From Prevotella sp. (GTDB taxonomy: Bacteria; Bacteroidota; Bacteroidia; Bacteroidales; Bacteroidaceae): a stretch of DNA of 64,000 bases. The stretch's first letter is position 1; every line of letters starts with the position of its first letter. This document shows, piece by piece, positions 54,862 to 64,000 of the stretch. Where the stretch lies: assembly GCA_022781445.1 (NCBI GenBank), contig JALETQ010000017.1, positions 85,582 through 149,581 on the forward strand. Reading direction: 5' to 3'. The notes beneath the pieces are model-generated. The model was not told the origin of the DNA. It did not search any database and worked only from the letters and a program-made list of their open reading frames with translations. A program made the position numbers and the translations under genes.

Positions 54862-54869
54862 CAAATATA
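54862..54869 (-). promoter_or_regulatory. -7 element of the candidate small RNA
   Basis: TATATTTG on the minus strand, 6 bases before the predicted first base of the hairpin. No consensus TTTG at -33. Confidence 0.5.
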
Positions 54870-55142
54870 GCAAAAAAATACGAACATGCAACATTTCTGC
54901 ACGGTTTATTTGTCACAAGTCGGCGATGAGAGTCTTATTCGGTTATGTTTGATTGTCGTGCAGCCTGATTGCCAACTCATTACAGAAAAACCGGGCAACG
55001 GCAAGACAAACCGGCACACAAGTTTACAGTGGACGGACGAAAGAATCGGCGAAATGGCTCGGAAGAAGAAAAATGATGCCGTGGGATTTGGATAATCAAA
55101 AAGATGTTTGTATTTTCGCATACCGCAACAAGTTCAACTACG
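54870..55142. other. Spacer before the ArsR gene
   Basis: This contains a degraded dispersed-element-like segment (CAACGGCAAGACAAACCGGCA, about 54998, and GTGGACGGACGAAAGAATCGG). No clear promoter or gene is seen. Confidence 0.4.
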
Positions 55143-55475
55143 ATGACAAAAAGAGAATATACCGACCTTCAAGAAAAGACAGCCCGTTTTGCAAAAGCAC
55201 TCGGACACCCGGCACGTATAGCCATTCTCGAGTTTCTGGCGGGGCGAGACACCTGCTATTTTGGAGCCATCCACGAGGAATTGCCCATTGCCAAAGCTAC
55301 GGTTTCACAACATCTTAAAGAGCTGAAAGCGGCAGGCTTGATTCAAGGTGAGGTGGAATTGCCCAAGGTGAAATATTGCATCAACAAAGAAAATTGGGAG
55401 CTGGCTCGTCACCTCCTCCTCGACTTTCTGTCACACCCCCTGAGCAAATCGCCGGATTGTTGTGACCAAGTCTGA
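55143..55475 (+). CDS. ArsR/SmtB family transcriptional regulator
   Basis: This 110-residue winged-helix protein has the ArsR layout: [17 protein letters not shown], the recognition helix-turn-helix ([20 protein letters not shown], about 43-62), the wing ([21 protein letters not shown]), and a C-terminal helix. Cysteines lie at DTCYF in helix 3, in the wing (KYCI) and as a CC pair near the end (PDCCDQV), which could bind a soft metal or sense thiols. No metal transporter or reductase gene is next to it. I choose the start at 55143 (MTKREY) because it gives the usual N-terminus. Confidence 0.88.
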   Translation: MTKREYTDLQEKTARFAKALGHPARIAILEFLAGRDTCYFGAIHEELPIAKATVSQHLKELKAAGLIQGEVELPKVKYCINKENWELARHLLLDFLSHPLSKSPDCCDQV

Positions 55476-55760
55476 CACAAAGACTCCTCAATATCCCACA
55501 CGATACTGCCGGCATGATGTTGCAACCGCCGGTTTTGGCATGAATGCTGCCACAGAAAGAAAACTTTGCACAGAAAAGCAATCTCCACTTATTAAACCGT
55601 GCATAGCCAATATATCCCTCCTATATATATTATGGTGTGGCAGTTGGCAAGAAAACCCGGAAAAAGTGAAGAATAGAACAACTGATATCGTTGGAAATAG
55701 CGATTCTTGATGCTGTGTGCAGGCACACAATCGAAAATATGCAAGAAAATAAAGAAAATA

Positions 55761-55792
55761 TTTGGAGGTAATAATCAAATCCTATATCTTTG
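55761..55792 (+). promoter_or_regulatory. Promoter of the candidate small RNA
   Basis: TTTG (55761-55764), 20 bases, TATCTTTG (55785-55792): full consensus match. Confidence 0.8.
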
Positions 55793-55798
55793 CATTCG

Positions 55799-55886
55799 TT
55801 ATCCTGAAAACAATCTTTTTACCTTAAAAGGACTAATACCTATTGAAGATTCGAAGCGGTAGCCTGAGAAGGTCATCGCTTTTTTT
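55799..55886 (+). ncRNA. Candidate small RNA upstream of dnaK
   Basis: A consensus promoter is followed within 90 bases by an intrinsic terminator: AAGCGGTAGCC (55854-55864) pairs with 55871-55881 (one mismatch) and seven T follow. The transcript of about 88 bases includes CCTTAAAAGG and has no start codon with a meaningful frame. It could be a free small RNA, or an attenuated leader for dnaK if readthrough occurs. Confidence 0.6.
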
Positions 55887-56053
55887 ATACCCATATCTCA
55901 TCTCATTTACCGTTTTTTTTCTGCAATGACGTGTCAAAGAAGCTATCGATGAAATGTAAACCAAGTAGCATGGGGATTGCCAGACCGACGATTCGGAATG
56001 ACAAATGTGACATGATGGCACATTTTGAGACAGAGAACCGACCGATTTGGCAC

Positions 56054-56069
56054 TGGCACGACATTTGTT
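56054..56069 (+). promoter_or_regulatory. Possible sigma-54 promoter of dnaK
   Basis: TGGCACG, four bases, TTGTT follows the RpoN -24/-12 consensus TGGCACG-N4-TTGCA, with T for C in the -12 GC. It lies 86 bases before the dnaK ATG, and I see no TAnnTTTG word near dnaK. Confidence 0.45.
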
Positions 56070-56154
56070 AAATACATTTCGAGTCGCAGAAAAGCTCTCA
56101 AACAACATATCATACATCGCGAAGAAAACAAAGAAACAAAATAAATATAAGAAA

Positions 56155-58068
56155 ATGGGAAAGATTATTGGAATTGACTTAGGAACAACTAACAGTTGTG
56201 TTGCCGTTTTTGAAGGCAACGAACCCGTTGTAATCACCAACAGCGAAGGCAAACGCACCACACCATCGGTTGTGGGTTTCGTGAAAGATGGCGAACGTAA
56301 AGTAGGCGACCCTGCCAAACGCCAGGCCATCACCAATCCGAAAAATACCGTTTACTCCATCAAACGCTTCATGGGTGAAACTTCCGCACAGTGTCGCAAA
56401 GAAGTGGAACGCGTGCCTTTTACGGTCGTTGATGAAGCCGGATATCCCAGAGTGGACATCGAAGGCCGCAAATACACCCCGCAGGAGATTTCGGCAATGG
56501 TACTCCAAAAAATGAAGAAGACTGCCGAAGACTATCTCGGACAGGAAGTGACCGATGCCGTCATCACCGTCCCGGCGTACTTCTCCGATTCACAACGTCA
56601 GGCTACCAAAGAAGCCGGACAGATTGCGGGACTCAACGTGCAACGCATCGTGAACGAACCGACGGCAGCCGCTTTGGCTTATGGCGTGGACAAGGCCAAC
56701 AAGGACATGAAAATAGCTGTATTCGACCTCGGTGGCGGTACTTTCGATATATCCATCCTCGAATTTGGCGGTGGCGTTTTTGAGGTTCTTTCTACCAATG
56801 GTGACACCCATTTGGGTGGTGACGACTTCGATCAAGTCATCATCGATTGGCTCATCCAAGGTTTCAAAGCCGACGAAGGCATCGATCTGAGCAAAGACCC
56901 GATGGCTATGCAACGCCTGAAAGAAGCTGCCGAAAAGGCAAAGATCGAGTTGTCGAGCACGACAACCACCGAAATCAACCTGCCCTACATTTCGGCCGAA
57001 GGCGGTGTGCCCAAACATCTGGTGAAATCGCTCACCCGTTCACAATTCGAACAATTGGCACACGAACTCATTCAAGCCTGTCTGGTTCCCTGCCAAAATG
57101 CCATGCGTGATGCCGGACTGCAAACAAGCGAGATCGACGAAGTAATCCTTGTGGGCGGTTCGAGCCGTATCCCGGCAGTACAGACGCTCGTGAAAAACTA
57201 CTTCGGCAAAGAACCCTCCAAGGGAGTAAACCCCGACGAAGTAGTGGCCGTGGGTGCTTCGATCCAAGGTGCCATCCTTAACAAGGAAAGCGGCGTGGGT
57301 GACATCGTCCTGCTCGACGTCACTCCGCTTACCCTCGGTATCGAGACCATGGGCGGTGTGATGACCAAGCTCATCGAAGCCAACACGACAATCCCATGCA
57401 AGAAGAGTGAAGTGTTCTCTACCGCCGTCGACAATCAGACCGAAGTCACCGTACACGTGCTGCAAGGCGAACGTCCGATGGCAGCTCAAAACAAGAGCAT
57501 CGGACAATTCAACCTCACCGGCATTGCTCCGGCCCGTCGCGGCGTACCTCAAATCGAAGTGACATTCGACATCGATGCCAACGGCATCCTCAAAGTGTCA
57601 GCCAAGGACAAGGCGACAGGCAAAGAACAAGCCATCCGCATCGAGGCATCTTCGGGACTGAGCAAGGAAGAAATCGATCGCATGAAAGCCGAAGCCGAAC
57701 AGAATGCGGCTGCCGACAAAGCCGAACGTGAACGCGTGGACAAGCTCAACCAGGCAGACTCCATGATTTTCACCACAGAGAACTTCCTCAAAGATAACGG
57801 CGACAAGATTCCTGCCGATCAGAAACCGGCCATCGAAAGTGCATTGCAGCAGCTCAAGGATGCCCATAAGGCTGCCGACATCGCGGCCATCGATGCGGCC
57901 ACCAACAACCTCAATCAGGTGATGCAAGCCGCCAGTGCACAAATGTACGGCCAGGCCGGTCCCCAACCCGGTGCAGATGCCAGTCAGCAAGCCGGCACCC
58001 AGTCGCAAGACAGTGGCCCCAAGCAAGACGACACCATCCAAGATGCCGATTTTGAGGAGGTGAAGTAA
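56155..58068 (+). CDS. dnaK: Chaperone DnaK (Hsp70)
   Basis: This 637-residue ATP-dependent chaperone has the actin-like ATPase ([16 protein letters not shown] at the start, [14 protein letters not shown] motif as [34 protein letters not shown]) and the substrate-binding domain ([31 protein letters not shown]). The C-terminal lid is helical and ends in the expected acidic tail, [12 protein letters not shown]. The start at 56155 (MGKIIGIDL) is the family start. No grpE or dnaJ gene adjoins. A terminator follows. Confidence 0.98.
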   Translation: MGKIIGIDLGTTNSCVAVFEGNEPVVITNSEGKRTTPSVVGFVKDGERKVGDPAKRQAITNPKNTVYSIKRFMGETSAQCRKEVERVPFTVVDEAGYPRVDIEGRKYTPQEISAMVLQKMKKTAEDYLGQEVTDAVITVPAYFSDSQRQATKEAGQIAGLNVQRIVNEPTAAALAYGVDKANKDMKIAVFDLGGGTFDISILEFGGGVFEVLSTNGDTHLGGDDFDQVIIDWLIQGFKADEGIDLSKDPMAMQRLKEAAEKAKIELSSTTTTEINLPYISAEGGVPKHLVKSLTRSQFEQLAHELIQACLVPCQNAMRDAGLQTSEIDEVILVGGSSRIPAVQTLVKNYFGKEPSKGVNPDEVVAVGASIQGAILNKESGVGDIVLLDVTPLTLGIETMGGVMTKLIEANTTIPCKKSEVFSTAVDNQTEVTVHVLQGERPMAAQNKSIGQFNLTGIAPARRGVPQIEVTFDIDANGILKVSAKDKATGKEQAIRIEASSGLSKEEIDRMKAEAEQNAAADKAERERVDKLNQADSMIFTTENFLKDNGDKIPADQKPAIESALQQLKDAHKAADIAAIDAATNNLNQVMQAASAQMYGQAGPQPGADASQQAGTQSQDSGPKQDDTIQDADFEEVK

Positions 58069-58100
58069 TTACGCTCACAAACAAGCATCAAACAAATAGT

Positions 58101-58139
58101 AAATAGCAGTAAGATAAACAACTTACTGCTATTTTTATT
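58101..58139 (+). terminator. dnaK terminator
   Basis: AAATAGCAGTAAG (58101-58113) pairs with 58122-58134 around an 8-base loop, then TTTTTATTTTT-like sequence. The remaining bases to 58429 hold only the -7 word TACCTTTG (58333-58340), a candidate promoter of the next gene. Confidence 0.9.
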
Positions 58140-58332
58140 TTTGACAGTCTCCTGTTTCGGCGTAACGGGTACACTTCTGCCTTCGATGTCGTCGAATCGC
58201 GGGGATGACTGCGGGGATTGCCCTTTATCGTATATTTTGCCACCATGGCACCAAAAAACTTGCAAAAGTCATCTTCCATACAGAATAATTCGGTAATTTT
58301 GTCCTCGCTGATCACAGCAATGATTATTTGCA

Positions 58333-58340
58333 TACCTTTG
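58333..58340 (+). promoter_or_regulatory. -7 element before the Type III restriction operon
   Basis: TACCTTTG, 90 bases before the res ATG; no matching TTTG upstream. Confidence 0.5.
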
Positions 58341-58429
58341 ACCCTTAACTCTATAAAGACAGGACAATTTCGCCAATCAACAATTGTTCAAACAATTACA
58401 ATTCGTCAAACTCACGTAAAATATAGACC

Positions 58430-61309
58430 ATGTTCTACAACATCATACAACGGAAAAGAAACGAATGGTTAAGTCGTGAAGACTGCCCCATCAACTATTT
58501 GATCGCCTACATTGAGAGCAAAGGGATGATGCGCGACGCACAAATCGAAGCGATTAAAACTTATCTGTTTCTTAAAATAGAATGCAACAACAAACCTTTA
58601 TGGCGACTGTTCACAGAGGGGAGGTTTCTTTCTCTTGACCTTGACTCCATCAGTCTGACAGCAAAAGCGAGGTTTGTTCTTGAAACAAACCAAGCCGCTG
58701 CAACACTCTATGAATACGCTTGTCAGAAAGACGATAAAGGAAATATTGTTGCTCCTATCTTGAAACAGTACATAGAAGATAATCCTGAAGGAATAGCCTA
58801 TGTGGATGTTTTCAAGAAACTTTTTTATGGTGTTGCCTACCCGGACTATATCTTTAGTCTGCCGATGGGAACTGGAAAGACCTATCTCATGGCTGCATTC
58901 ATTTATCTTGATTTATATTTCTCGCTGAATGAACCCGACAATCCGTCCTTTGCCCACAATTTCATGATTTTGGCTCCATCCGGTCTAAAATCTTCTATCA
59001 TTCCCAGCATTAAGAATATGCAAGACTTCGACCCCACATGGATTCTGCCCGAACCAACAGCTTCACAAATCAAGAACGAAATTCGGTTTGAAATACTTGA
59101 TGCACAGAAAACAGCACAAAAGAGTAACCTTGTCAAGAATCCAAATGCACAGAAGATAAATAACCACCAGCCCCTCGACTATCTCCGAGGACTGGTAGCA
59201 GTAACGAATGCAGAAAAAGTTATCCTTGACAAGATTGACAAGGACAAAGGAAACGACTCTGCATTATATACAAAGGAGGAATGGAATGACGTTAAAAACT
59301 CAAATGAACTTCGCAATATCATTGCCAAAATTCCGCATCTTTCCATTTTCATAGACGAAGTACACCATGCTTCCGATGGAGATATAAAACTTAGACAAGT
59401 GGTAAACAAATGGACAGAAAACAAATCATTCAACTCTGTCTTAGGCTTTTCAGGCACTCCATATCTTGCTTCTGCCGATTCTGTGGAAATAAGTCAAGAC
59501 CTGTCCTTGCAAAACAAGAACTTGTCAAACGTCGTTTATTATTATCCGCTTATTGAGGGAGTGGGCAATTTCTTGAAATCGCCCACCATCAAGATTTCAA
59601 CCGGCGACTACGATACGATTATACGCAAAGGTGTAACAGAGTTTCTTGATGCTTACGGAAATCTGACTTATGCCAATGGCACTTGTGCCAAATTAGCTAT
59701 CTATTGTGGTCGCATCGGCAATTTGGAAGAGAACATTTATCCCATCGTGGCAGATGTTGTCAGCAGATATAAACTTAACCCAACCGACACGATATTAAAA
59801 TATCATGGGGGAAACAAAGAATATTCTATTCCAGAGAGTGCAGCCATTGAGTTTGCCTCATTAGACACCAATCTTTCAAAAATAAAGATAATTCTATTGG
59901 CTCAGATTGGAAAAGAAGGATGGGACTGCAAAAGCCTTACAAGCGTCATTCTCCCGCAGAAAGGTGCTTGTCCTCAAAACATGGTGTTGCAAACCTCTTG
60001 CCGATGCTTGCGTCAAGTGGCAAGAAAGGAGCAAGAAACTGCTCTTATCTGGCTGAATGAGGAAAACGCAAAGACGCTGAACAAGGAATTAGACAAACAA
60101 CAACATACTTCCATAGAGGAACTCAACAATGGTGGTGCCTCCCAACCGCACATCTTGCAACGTTTCTCTCGAATGGAAAAACTGCATGTGCCTCCAATCG
60201 ACTTCTATCAATTGAAAGTATCATATCAGACATTGGTATCAGAAGAGAATCTTGATACAGCAAAAGACCTCCGGAACAATAACATTCTCAGAACAAGCAA
60301 TTCTATTCTTATCAGCCAGCAGGACTTAAAAGGCAGGATTGTCAATAAGGATGTTGAAGCCGTTCAGGACGAAGAACAGAATGAGCCTGTCACATTCAAT
60401 TCCTGGCTGCACCTGATTGCAAAGGAAAGTTTCGGAACTTTGCCAGTCAATCGTCTTCGCTTGTATAAGGAACAACTCGAAACCATTTTTGACCTCATCA
60501 CCGAAGAGACAGGAAGCGTACGCTATCCCAAAGGAGACTATAACCACCGGGAGATTCGTGCCAGCATCCGTAAGGCTTTCATTCCTCACCGTACCGTCGA
60601 AGTTAAAGAAGAGATTATTCCCGAGACGGCAAGTCTACTAAAGATAGAGAAACTTGTTTCGCCTATCAAGGTAGCCAACGTATCGAACTATTATCCTTCA
60701 CAGGATGTTGTGAAGCAGATTATAGATGGCGATGATGGCGTAAAGAAGCTGAAAGCCAGCATCCAGACAACGATTAACACGCTCAATACGATGGGTGGAC
60801 AAGAGCAAACCATACAAATACTGCTTGACAACCCTGACAATTATGAGGTAGCCGATAATGCTGAAAACAATCAGACCTATCATTACCTGCCTTATCATTT
60901 CGACAGCAAATTTGAGATAGATTACTTCTCTTCCTCGCTTCGAACGATTATCAAGGACAAACAACTTGAAGTATATTTCAATGGTGAAGATGAACTGACG
61001 GCGTTCAAAATCCGTTGCTACAAGCAAAACGGAAAACAGTGGAGCTACATCGGCAAATATGCACCCGACTTCTTGCTATTGAGCCGTGATGTGCAAAACA
61101 ACATCAAGCAAGTCATCATCATTGAGACCAAAGGCGAAGGCTTTGCTGCCAAATTTGCCGATCGCAGAAACTTCATGAGCGAGTTCGTGAAACGCAACAA
61201 CGAGAAATTCGGTTACGACAAGTTCAGTTTCTTATATATAGAAGACACGCTTTCTCCTAAGGAACGGGACATTCTGACCATCAATGCAATCAATCAATTC
61301 TTTAAATAA
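58430..61309 (+). CDS. Type III restriction enzyme Res subunit
   Basis: This 959-residue ATP-dependent translocase/endonuclease has a superfamily 2 helicase core: Walker A MGTGKT (146-151), Walker B as DEVHH (309-313), GFSGTP near 344, a second RecA domain with KEGWDCKSL, and the arginine motif [10 protein letters not shown]. The C-terminal nuclease domain has PDF (D880) and IIETKGEG (E899, K901), a PD-(D/E)-x-K site. It cuts DNA with the Mod subunit, encoded 11 bases downstream. The res-mod order is the reverse of the usual mod-res. The gene is AT-rich compared with dnaK and its neighbours, suggesting horizontal origin. Confidence 0.9.
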   Translation: MFYNIIQRKRNEWLSREDCPINYLIAYIESKGMMRDAQIEAIKTYLFLKIECNNKPLWRLFTEGRFLSLDLDSISLTAKARFVLETNQAAATLYEYACQKDDKGNIVAPILKQYIEDNPEGIAYVDVFKKLFYGVAYPDYIFSLPMGTGKTYLMAAFIYLDLYFSLNEPDNPSFAHNFMILAPSGLKSSIIPSIKNMQDFDPTWILPEPTASQIKNEIRFEILDAQKTAQKSNLVKNPNAQKINNHQPLDYLRGLVAVTNAEKVILDKIDKDKGNDSALYTKEEWNDVKNSNELRNIIAKIPHLSIFIDEVHHASDGDIKLRQVVNKWTENKSFNSVLGFSGTPYLASADSVEISQDLSLQNKNLSNVVYYYPLIEGVGNFLKSPTIKISTGDYDTIIRKGVTEFLDAYGNLTYANGTCAKLAIYCGRIGNLEENIYPIVADVVSRYKLNPTDTILKYHGGNKEYSIPESAAIEFASLDTNLSKIKIILLAQIGKEGWDCKSLTSVILPQKGACPQNMVLQTSCRCLRQVARKEQETALIWLNEENAKTLNKELDKQQHTSIEELNNGGASQPHILQRFSRMEKLHVPPIDFYQLKVSYQTLVSEENLDTAKDLRNNNILRTSNSILISQQDLKGRIVNKDVEAVQDEEQNEPVTFNSWLHLIAKESFGTLPVNRLRLYKEQLETIFDLITEETGSVRYPKGDYNHREIRASIRKAFIPHRTVEVKEEIIPETASLLKIEKLVSPIKVANVSNYYPSQDVVKQIIDGDDGVKKLKASIQTTINTLNTMGGQEQTIQILLDNPDNYEVADNAENNQTYHYLPYHFDSKFEIDYFSSSLRTIIKDKQLEVYFNGEDELTAFKIRCYKQNGKQWSYIGKYAPDFLLLSRDVQNNIKQVIIIETKGEGFAAKFADRRNFMSEFVKRNNEKFGYDKFSFLYIEDTLSPKERDILTINAINQFFK

Positions 61310-61320
61310 TTCAGACGATT

Positions 61321-63198
61321 ATGGCAATCAAATATATTCCCTATTTTCCAAACACGCTCGAAGGGCAGGCATTGTTAGACAACTTCGTACGCACACAGCG
61401 CATGCTCCGCTATCGTGAAAACGACATGGTCGTCGAGCGGGTCATGCGTGGCATGCCTCTCTACGAAATGGAGAGCCAAGAAGTGGTTGGCAAGAATCCC
61501 AACAACAATATGGTTATCCGTGGCGAATGCCTTTCGGCTTGCGCCTATCTCAAAGAGAAAGGTGTAAAGATAGACCTTGTCTATATAGATCCTCCTTTTG
61601 CAAGTGGTGCTGATTACGCCAAAAATGTATATATCCGCCGTAATCCCAAGGTGGCTGCGACAACCAAACAGGCAGAAACCGAAATTGACAGCGAGGAACT
61701 CCGTACCTTTGAGGAAAAGATGTACGGAGATATATGGGACAAGGAACGCTACCTGAACTGGATGTACGAGAATCTGATGGCAATAAAGTCCGTCATGAGT
61801 GAGACGGCAAGTATCTATGTGCATTTGGATTGGCATATAGGGCATTATGTAAAGATTCTCATGGATGAAATCTTTGGGGAAGATAATTTTAAAAATGAGA
61901 TCATTTGGTACTATCGAAGATGGAACATTGCTGGACGAGATTTTGCAAAAAATCATGACACGTTATTTTGGTATACAAAAAATAATGATAATGATCATTG
62001 TTACAATCAGTTGTTTATCCCTAAGTCCGAAAAGTCAAGTGCACAAGGTAAATCTTGGAAAAGTGTTATTGGCGAAGATGGTATTAGGCGTTCTATCCAA
62101 ACAGATGAACCTACAAAAGGAGTTCCAATGCCCGACGTTTGGGAGGTGTCAATGATAAATCCCGTTGCAGAAGAACGAACCTCTGTGGGCTATACCACCC
62201 AAAAGCCCGAAGCCCTTTTGGAGCGCATCATCAAGGCGAGCAGTAACGAGGGTATGCTTGTTGCCGACTTCTTTGGCGGCAGCGGGGTAACGGCAGCGGT
62301 AGCCAGCAAATTAGGCAGGCGATTCATCCATTGCGACATCGGCATCAACAGCATCGAGACCACGCGCGACCGCTTGCGTAAGGCAGGAGCAGAGTTTGAA
62401 GTGATGGAAATAAAAGACGGCGTTTCGCTCTATCGCAACCCCGTGCAGACGATGGAGAAGCTAAAGAGCCTTATTCCCGGACTGCGCAACGAAGACCGGC
62501 TCGACAAGTTCTGGGAGGGAAGCATCAATGATACCCAAGACGGCATGATGCCCGTATATCTTCCCAACCTAATGGACAGTAGCACCCGGCTGTTGGACAC
62601 GGCACTGATGAATCGCATATTAAAGGAAGCCATGCCCGACCTACCCGACGGAACAAAGAAAGTCATCGTCTATTATATCGACATCACGAGTACAGAAGAA
62701 ATCAGGCAATTCATCAAGGAGCAGAACGACACGCTCATGGAAATAGAACTGCGCGACTTGAAGAACATTCTCGACCATGTAATTGTCGGGGACGATGCCG
62801 AGTTTACCGTCAATGAGGTCAAACCCGAAGGCAAGATGTTCAAGGTATGGCAAGTAAGCATCAACCGTTTCTTCAGCGACCGGCTCGGCAGGAAAATAGA
62901 AGAGTTCAACCTCAAAGGACAGCAACAGGCACTCAAAGGCAACAAGACATTCAAGCCCATCACACTCAGCGAGGAAGGGCTCGAAGCCATAGAATACCTA
63001 AGCCTCGACTGCACCTCCGCCGACGCTTCCGGCCCTTGGCACAGCGATTCGGAAATCCTCATCGGCCGCCTCGGCCATGTTCGCAAGAACGGCGTCGACA
63101 CCAAAGATTTCTGGGACGGCAACATCACCAGTGAAGACAAGCCCCTTCGCCTGAAGATACGCAATGTCTGTGGGGATGAAACCATATATGTTATATAG
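61321..63198 (+). CDS. Type III methyltransferase Mod subunit
   Basis: This 625-residue adenine methyltransferase of the beta order has the catalytic DPPF (residues 90-93 in [12 protein letters not shown]), then a middle region, then the SAM-binding [12 protein letters not shown] (316-327) and RRFIHCDIG. The stretch between them, about residues 180-280, is the target-recognition part. Over 61861-62040 the DNA is about 30-33% GC by hand count, against 45-57% in nearby parts of the gene, with sharp borders, suggesting this part was swapped in. The C-terminal half beyond 370 is a Res-interaction domain by analogy. The recognition sequence cannot be told. Confidence 0.9.
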   Translation: MAIKYIPYFPNTLEGQALLDNFVRTQRMLRYRENDMVVERVMRGMPLYEMESQEVVGKNPNNNMVIRGECLSACAYLKEKGVKIDLVYIDPPFASGADYAKNVYIRRNPKVAATTKQAETEIDSEELRTFEEKMYGDIWDKERYLNWMYENLMAIKSVMSETASIYVHLDWHIGHYVKILMDEIFGEDNFKNEIIWYYRRWNIAGRDFAKNHDTLFWYTKNNDNDHCYNQLFIPKSEKSSAQGKSWKSVIGEDGIRRSIQTDEPTKGVPMPDVWEVSMINPVAEERTSVGYTTQKPEALLERIIKASSNEGMLVADFFGGSGVTAAVASKLGRRFIHCDIGINSIETTRDRLRKAGAEFEVMEIKDGVSLYRNPVQTMEKLKSLIPGLRNEDRLDKFWEGSINDTQDGMMPVYLPNLMDSSTRLLDTALMNRILKEAMPDLPDGTKKVIVYYIDITSTEEIRQFIKEQNDTLMEIELRDLKNILDHVIVGDDAEFTVNEVKPEGKMFKVWQVSINRFFSDRLGRKIEEFNLKGQQQALKGNKTFKPITLSEEGLEAIEYLSLDCTSADASGPWHSDSEILIGRLGHVRKNGVDTKDFWDGNITSEDKPLRLKIRNVCGDETIYVI

Positions 63199-63216
63199 AA
63201 ACAAAACAGATTGTCC

Positions 63217-63465
63217 ATGGCACAGGGCAACCTGTCTTTCTTATCCGGCAATCCCTCTTATGGCATTTCCTATTCCGGGGAAGGGTCTTCTCTTCAGACA
63301 GAGAGGATTCCGGCCCCCACATATGGCAATAAGGATGTTCTGCAAGGCTATCCCATGCACAACCCTTCCCCGTTTGGTGCAAGAGACTTAAGAGGCATAG
63401 GACTTGCAGACATTGTCGGCGAAACCAGCAAACGCGAGAGTACAATATCAACTTACAGACAATAG
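63217..63465 (+). CDS. Possible small protein after the Mod gene (doubtful)
   Basis: This 82-codon frame starts 18 bases after the mod stop (MAQGNLSFLSGNPSYGISYS). It is rich in Gly, Ser and Pro with no hydrophobic core, and a frame on the opposite strand is of similar length. I cannot link it to any family. It may be noncoding; it is listed because it directly follows the restriction operon in the same orientation. Confidence 0.25.
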   Translation: MAQGNLSFLSGNPSYGISYSGEGSSLQTERIPAPTYGNKDVLQGYPMHNPSPFGARDLRGIGLADIVGETSKRESTISTYRQ

Positions 63466-63555
63466 GGAATGGTTCCCCAAACGAAGAAAACTTTACAGGC
63501 CACAAATCATTGCCTTTGCATCCATGAAAGCGACATGACATCAACCCGAAGCATT

Positions 63556-64000
63556 ATGACACAGGAAGAATACAACCGGCTCGACAGGGACTTTGTCCAC
63601 TGCGCCGGAACGCATTGCGGGCAGGCAGGCCGATGCCTCTGCCACACCGCCCACAAGATGCTCGGCGGAAACGCCCGCACCGCCTACACCGTTGCCAATC
63701 CCGCCGTGATAACCGGCAGCCAGCCTTGCCCGCTCTTCGTGCCCGACCGCCGCGAGACATACGCATGGGGCATCTCGCATATCTACGACGACGTGCGCGC
63801 CGCCGACCTGCCCCGCGTCAGACGCAGGGTCATGGCGTGTTTCGGCTATGCCACCTATTACCACGTCAGGCAGCAACGGCGCGCCATCACCGAGGCAGAG
63901 CAACGCGACATCCGCCGTTCTTTCACCGAAATGGGGTACGACGGCGGTGCCGTCGTGTTCGACCGCCTCGAGGAGTGCTATCCCGCCCTGATGCGGATCA
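63556..64000 (+). CDS. DUF6078-type protein, cut by the window end
   Basis: The first 148 codons are present. The N-terminus has a Cys/His cluster (HCAGTHCGQAGRCLCHTAH, residues 15-33) that could bind a metal, then YTVANPAVITGSQPCPLFV, YAWGISHIYDDV, and ACFGYATYYHVRQQRRAITE. This order of motifs matches what I know as DUF6078, a Bacteroidales family of unknown function. It lies 357 bases after the restriction operon with higher GC, so it is probably a separate unit and not part of that system. No promoter word was identified. Confidence 0.7.
   Translation, partial: MTQEEYNRLDRDFVHCAGTHCGQAGRCLCHTAHKMLGGNARTAYTVANPAVITGSQPCPLFVPDRRETYAWGISHIYDDVRAADLPRVRRRVMACFGYATYYHVRQQRRAITEAEQRDIRRSFTEMGYDGGAVVFDRLEECYPALMRI

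Larger units (their letters stand above)
55476..56154. other. Spacer before dnaK
   Basis: This 680-base spacer holds a candidate small RNA with its own promoter and terminator (55761-55886), then a possible sigma-54 promoter for dnaK. No convincing protein gene. Confidence 0.6.

Noticed and set aside
54790..54920. Possible peptide reading EVDAIVENLYHRGVQ on the plus strand
   Set aside because: There is no start codon in frame before it and the segment is better explained by the hairpin of the candidate small RNA.
1..64000. tRNA genes, integrase, transposase or phage genes
   Set aside because: I looked for T-loop words, attachment-like duplications and typical enzyme motifs and found none that hold up by eye.

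Overview
The window looks like a chromosomal segment of a Bacteroidales bacterium, most probably a Prevotella-type (Prevotellaceae) organism. The evidence is the repeated -7 promoter word TAnnTTTG with an upstream TTTG about 19-21 bases away, the near absence of Shine-Dalgarno sequences, an RprXY-type two-component pair, GLPGLI and DUF6078-type proteins, type IX secretion tail domains, a DUF5112/DUF5113-type sensor kinase, and a SlyD with a Cys/Gly-rich tail. I saw no tRNA, rRNA 16S/23S or transposase gene and no CRISPR array.

Layout. 1-5.4 kb: a minus-strand mazG / lipocalin-like lipoprotein / RNase Z operon, divergent from valS. 5.4-11 kb: a very large tandem sensor kinase, its response regulator and a small membrane protein, followed by the RNase P RNA gene (minus strand) and a 1.5 kb repeat-rich spacer. 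12.5-19.3 kb: a minus-strand RND efflux operon (membrane fusion protein, pump, outer membrane channel) ending in a divergent lpxA. 19.4-24.7 kb: an accessory block with a small secreted protein, a GLPGLI protein and an outer membrane beta-barrel protein, bracketed by 259-bp direct repeats. 24.8-28.5 kb: a MarR regulator, a four-domain sulfur-handling flavoprotein (CoA-disulfide reductase / rhodanese / TusA / DsrE) and a thioredoxin lipoprotein. 29-34 kb: RprY/RprX, a cytidylate-kinase-like protein and a ferredoxin-GNAT fusion. 34.8-40.2 kb: ffh, folD, a small TPR protein and a four-subunit 2-oxoacid:ferredoxin oxidoreductase. 41-48.3 kb: a leucine-rich surface protein, slyD, aroC, a U32 peptidase and a membrane zinc-ribbon protein. 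48.9-53.4 kb: an HU-family protein and a three-gene secreted-protein operon. 54-58 kb: an ECF sigma factor, an ArsR regulator and dnaK. 58.4-63.2 kb: a Type III restriction-modification pair in res-mod order with a mosaic specificity region, then the start of a DUF6078 gene cut by the window end.

The most unusual material is between genes. (1) Arrays of 22-bp direct repeats with dyad symmetry occur at 5570, 11951 and 48645, in two unrelated sequences sharing one geometry. (2) A dispersed palindromic element of about 190 bp has at least seven recognisable copies and several remnants. (3) Two candidate small RNA genes lie at about 54790 and 55800. (4) A perfect 13-bp inverted repeat sits just upstream of the leucine-rich protein promoter. 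All repeat alignments, stem pairings and base counts were made by eye; family names come from memory of sequence motifs and not from any search.
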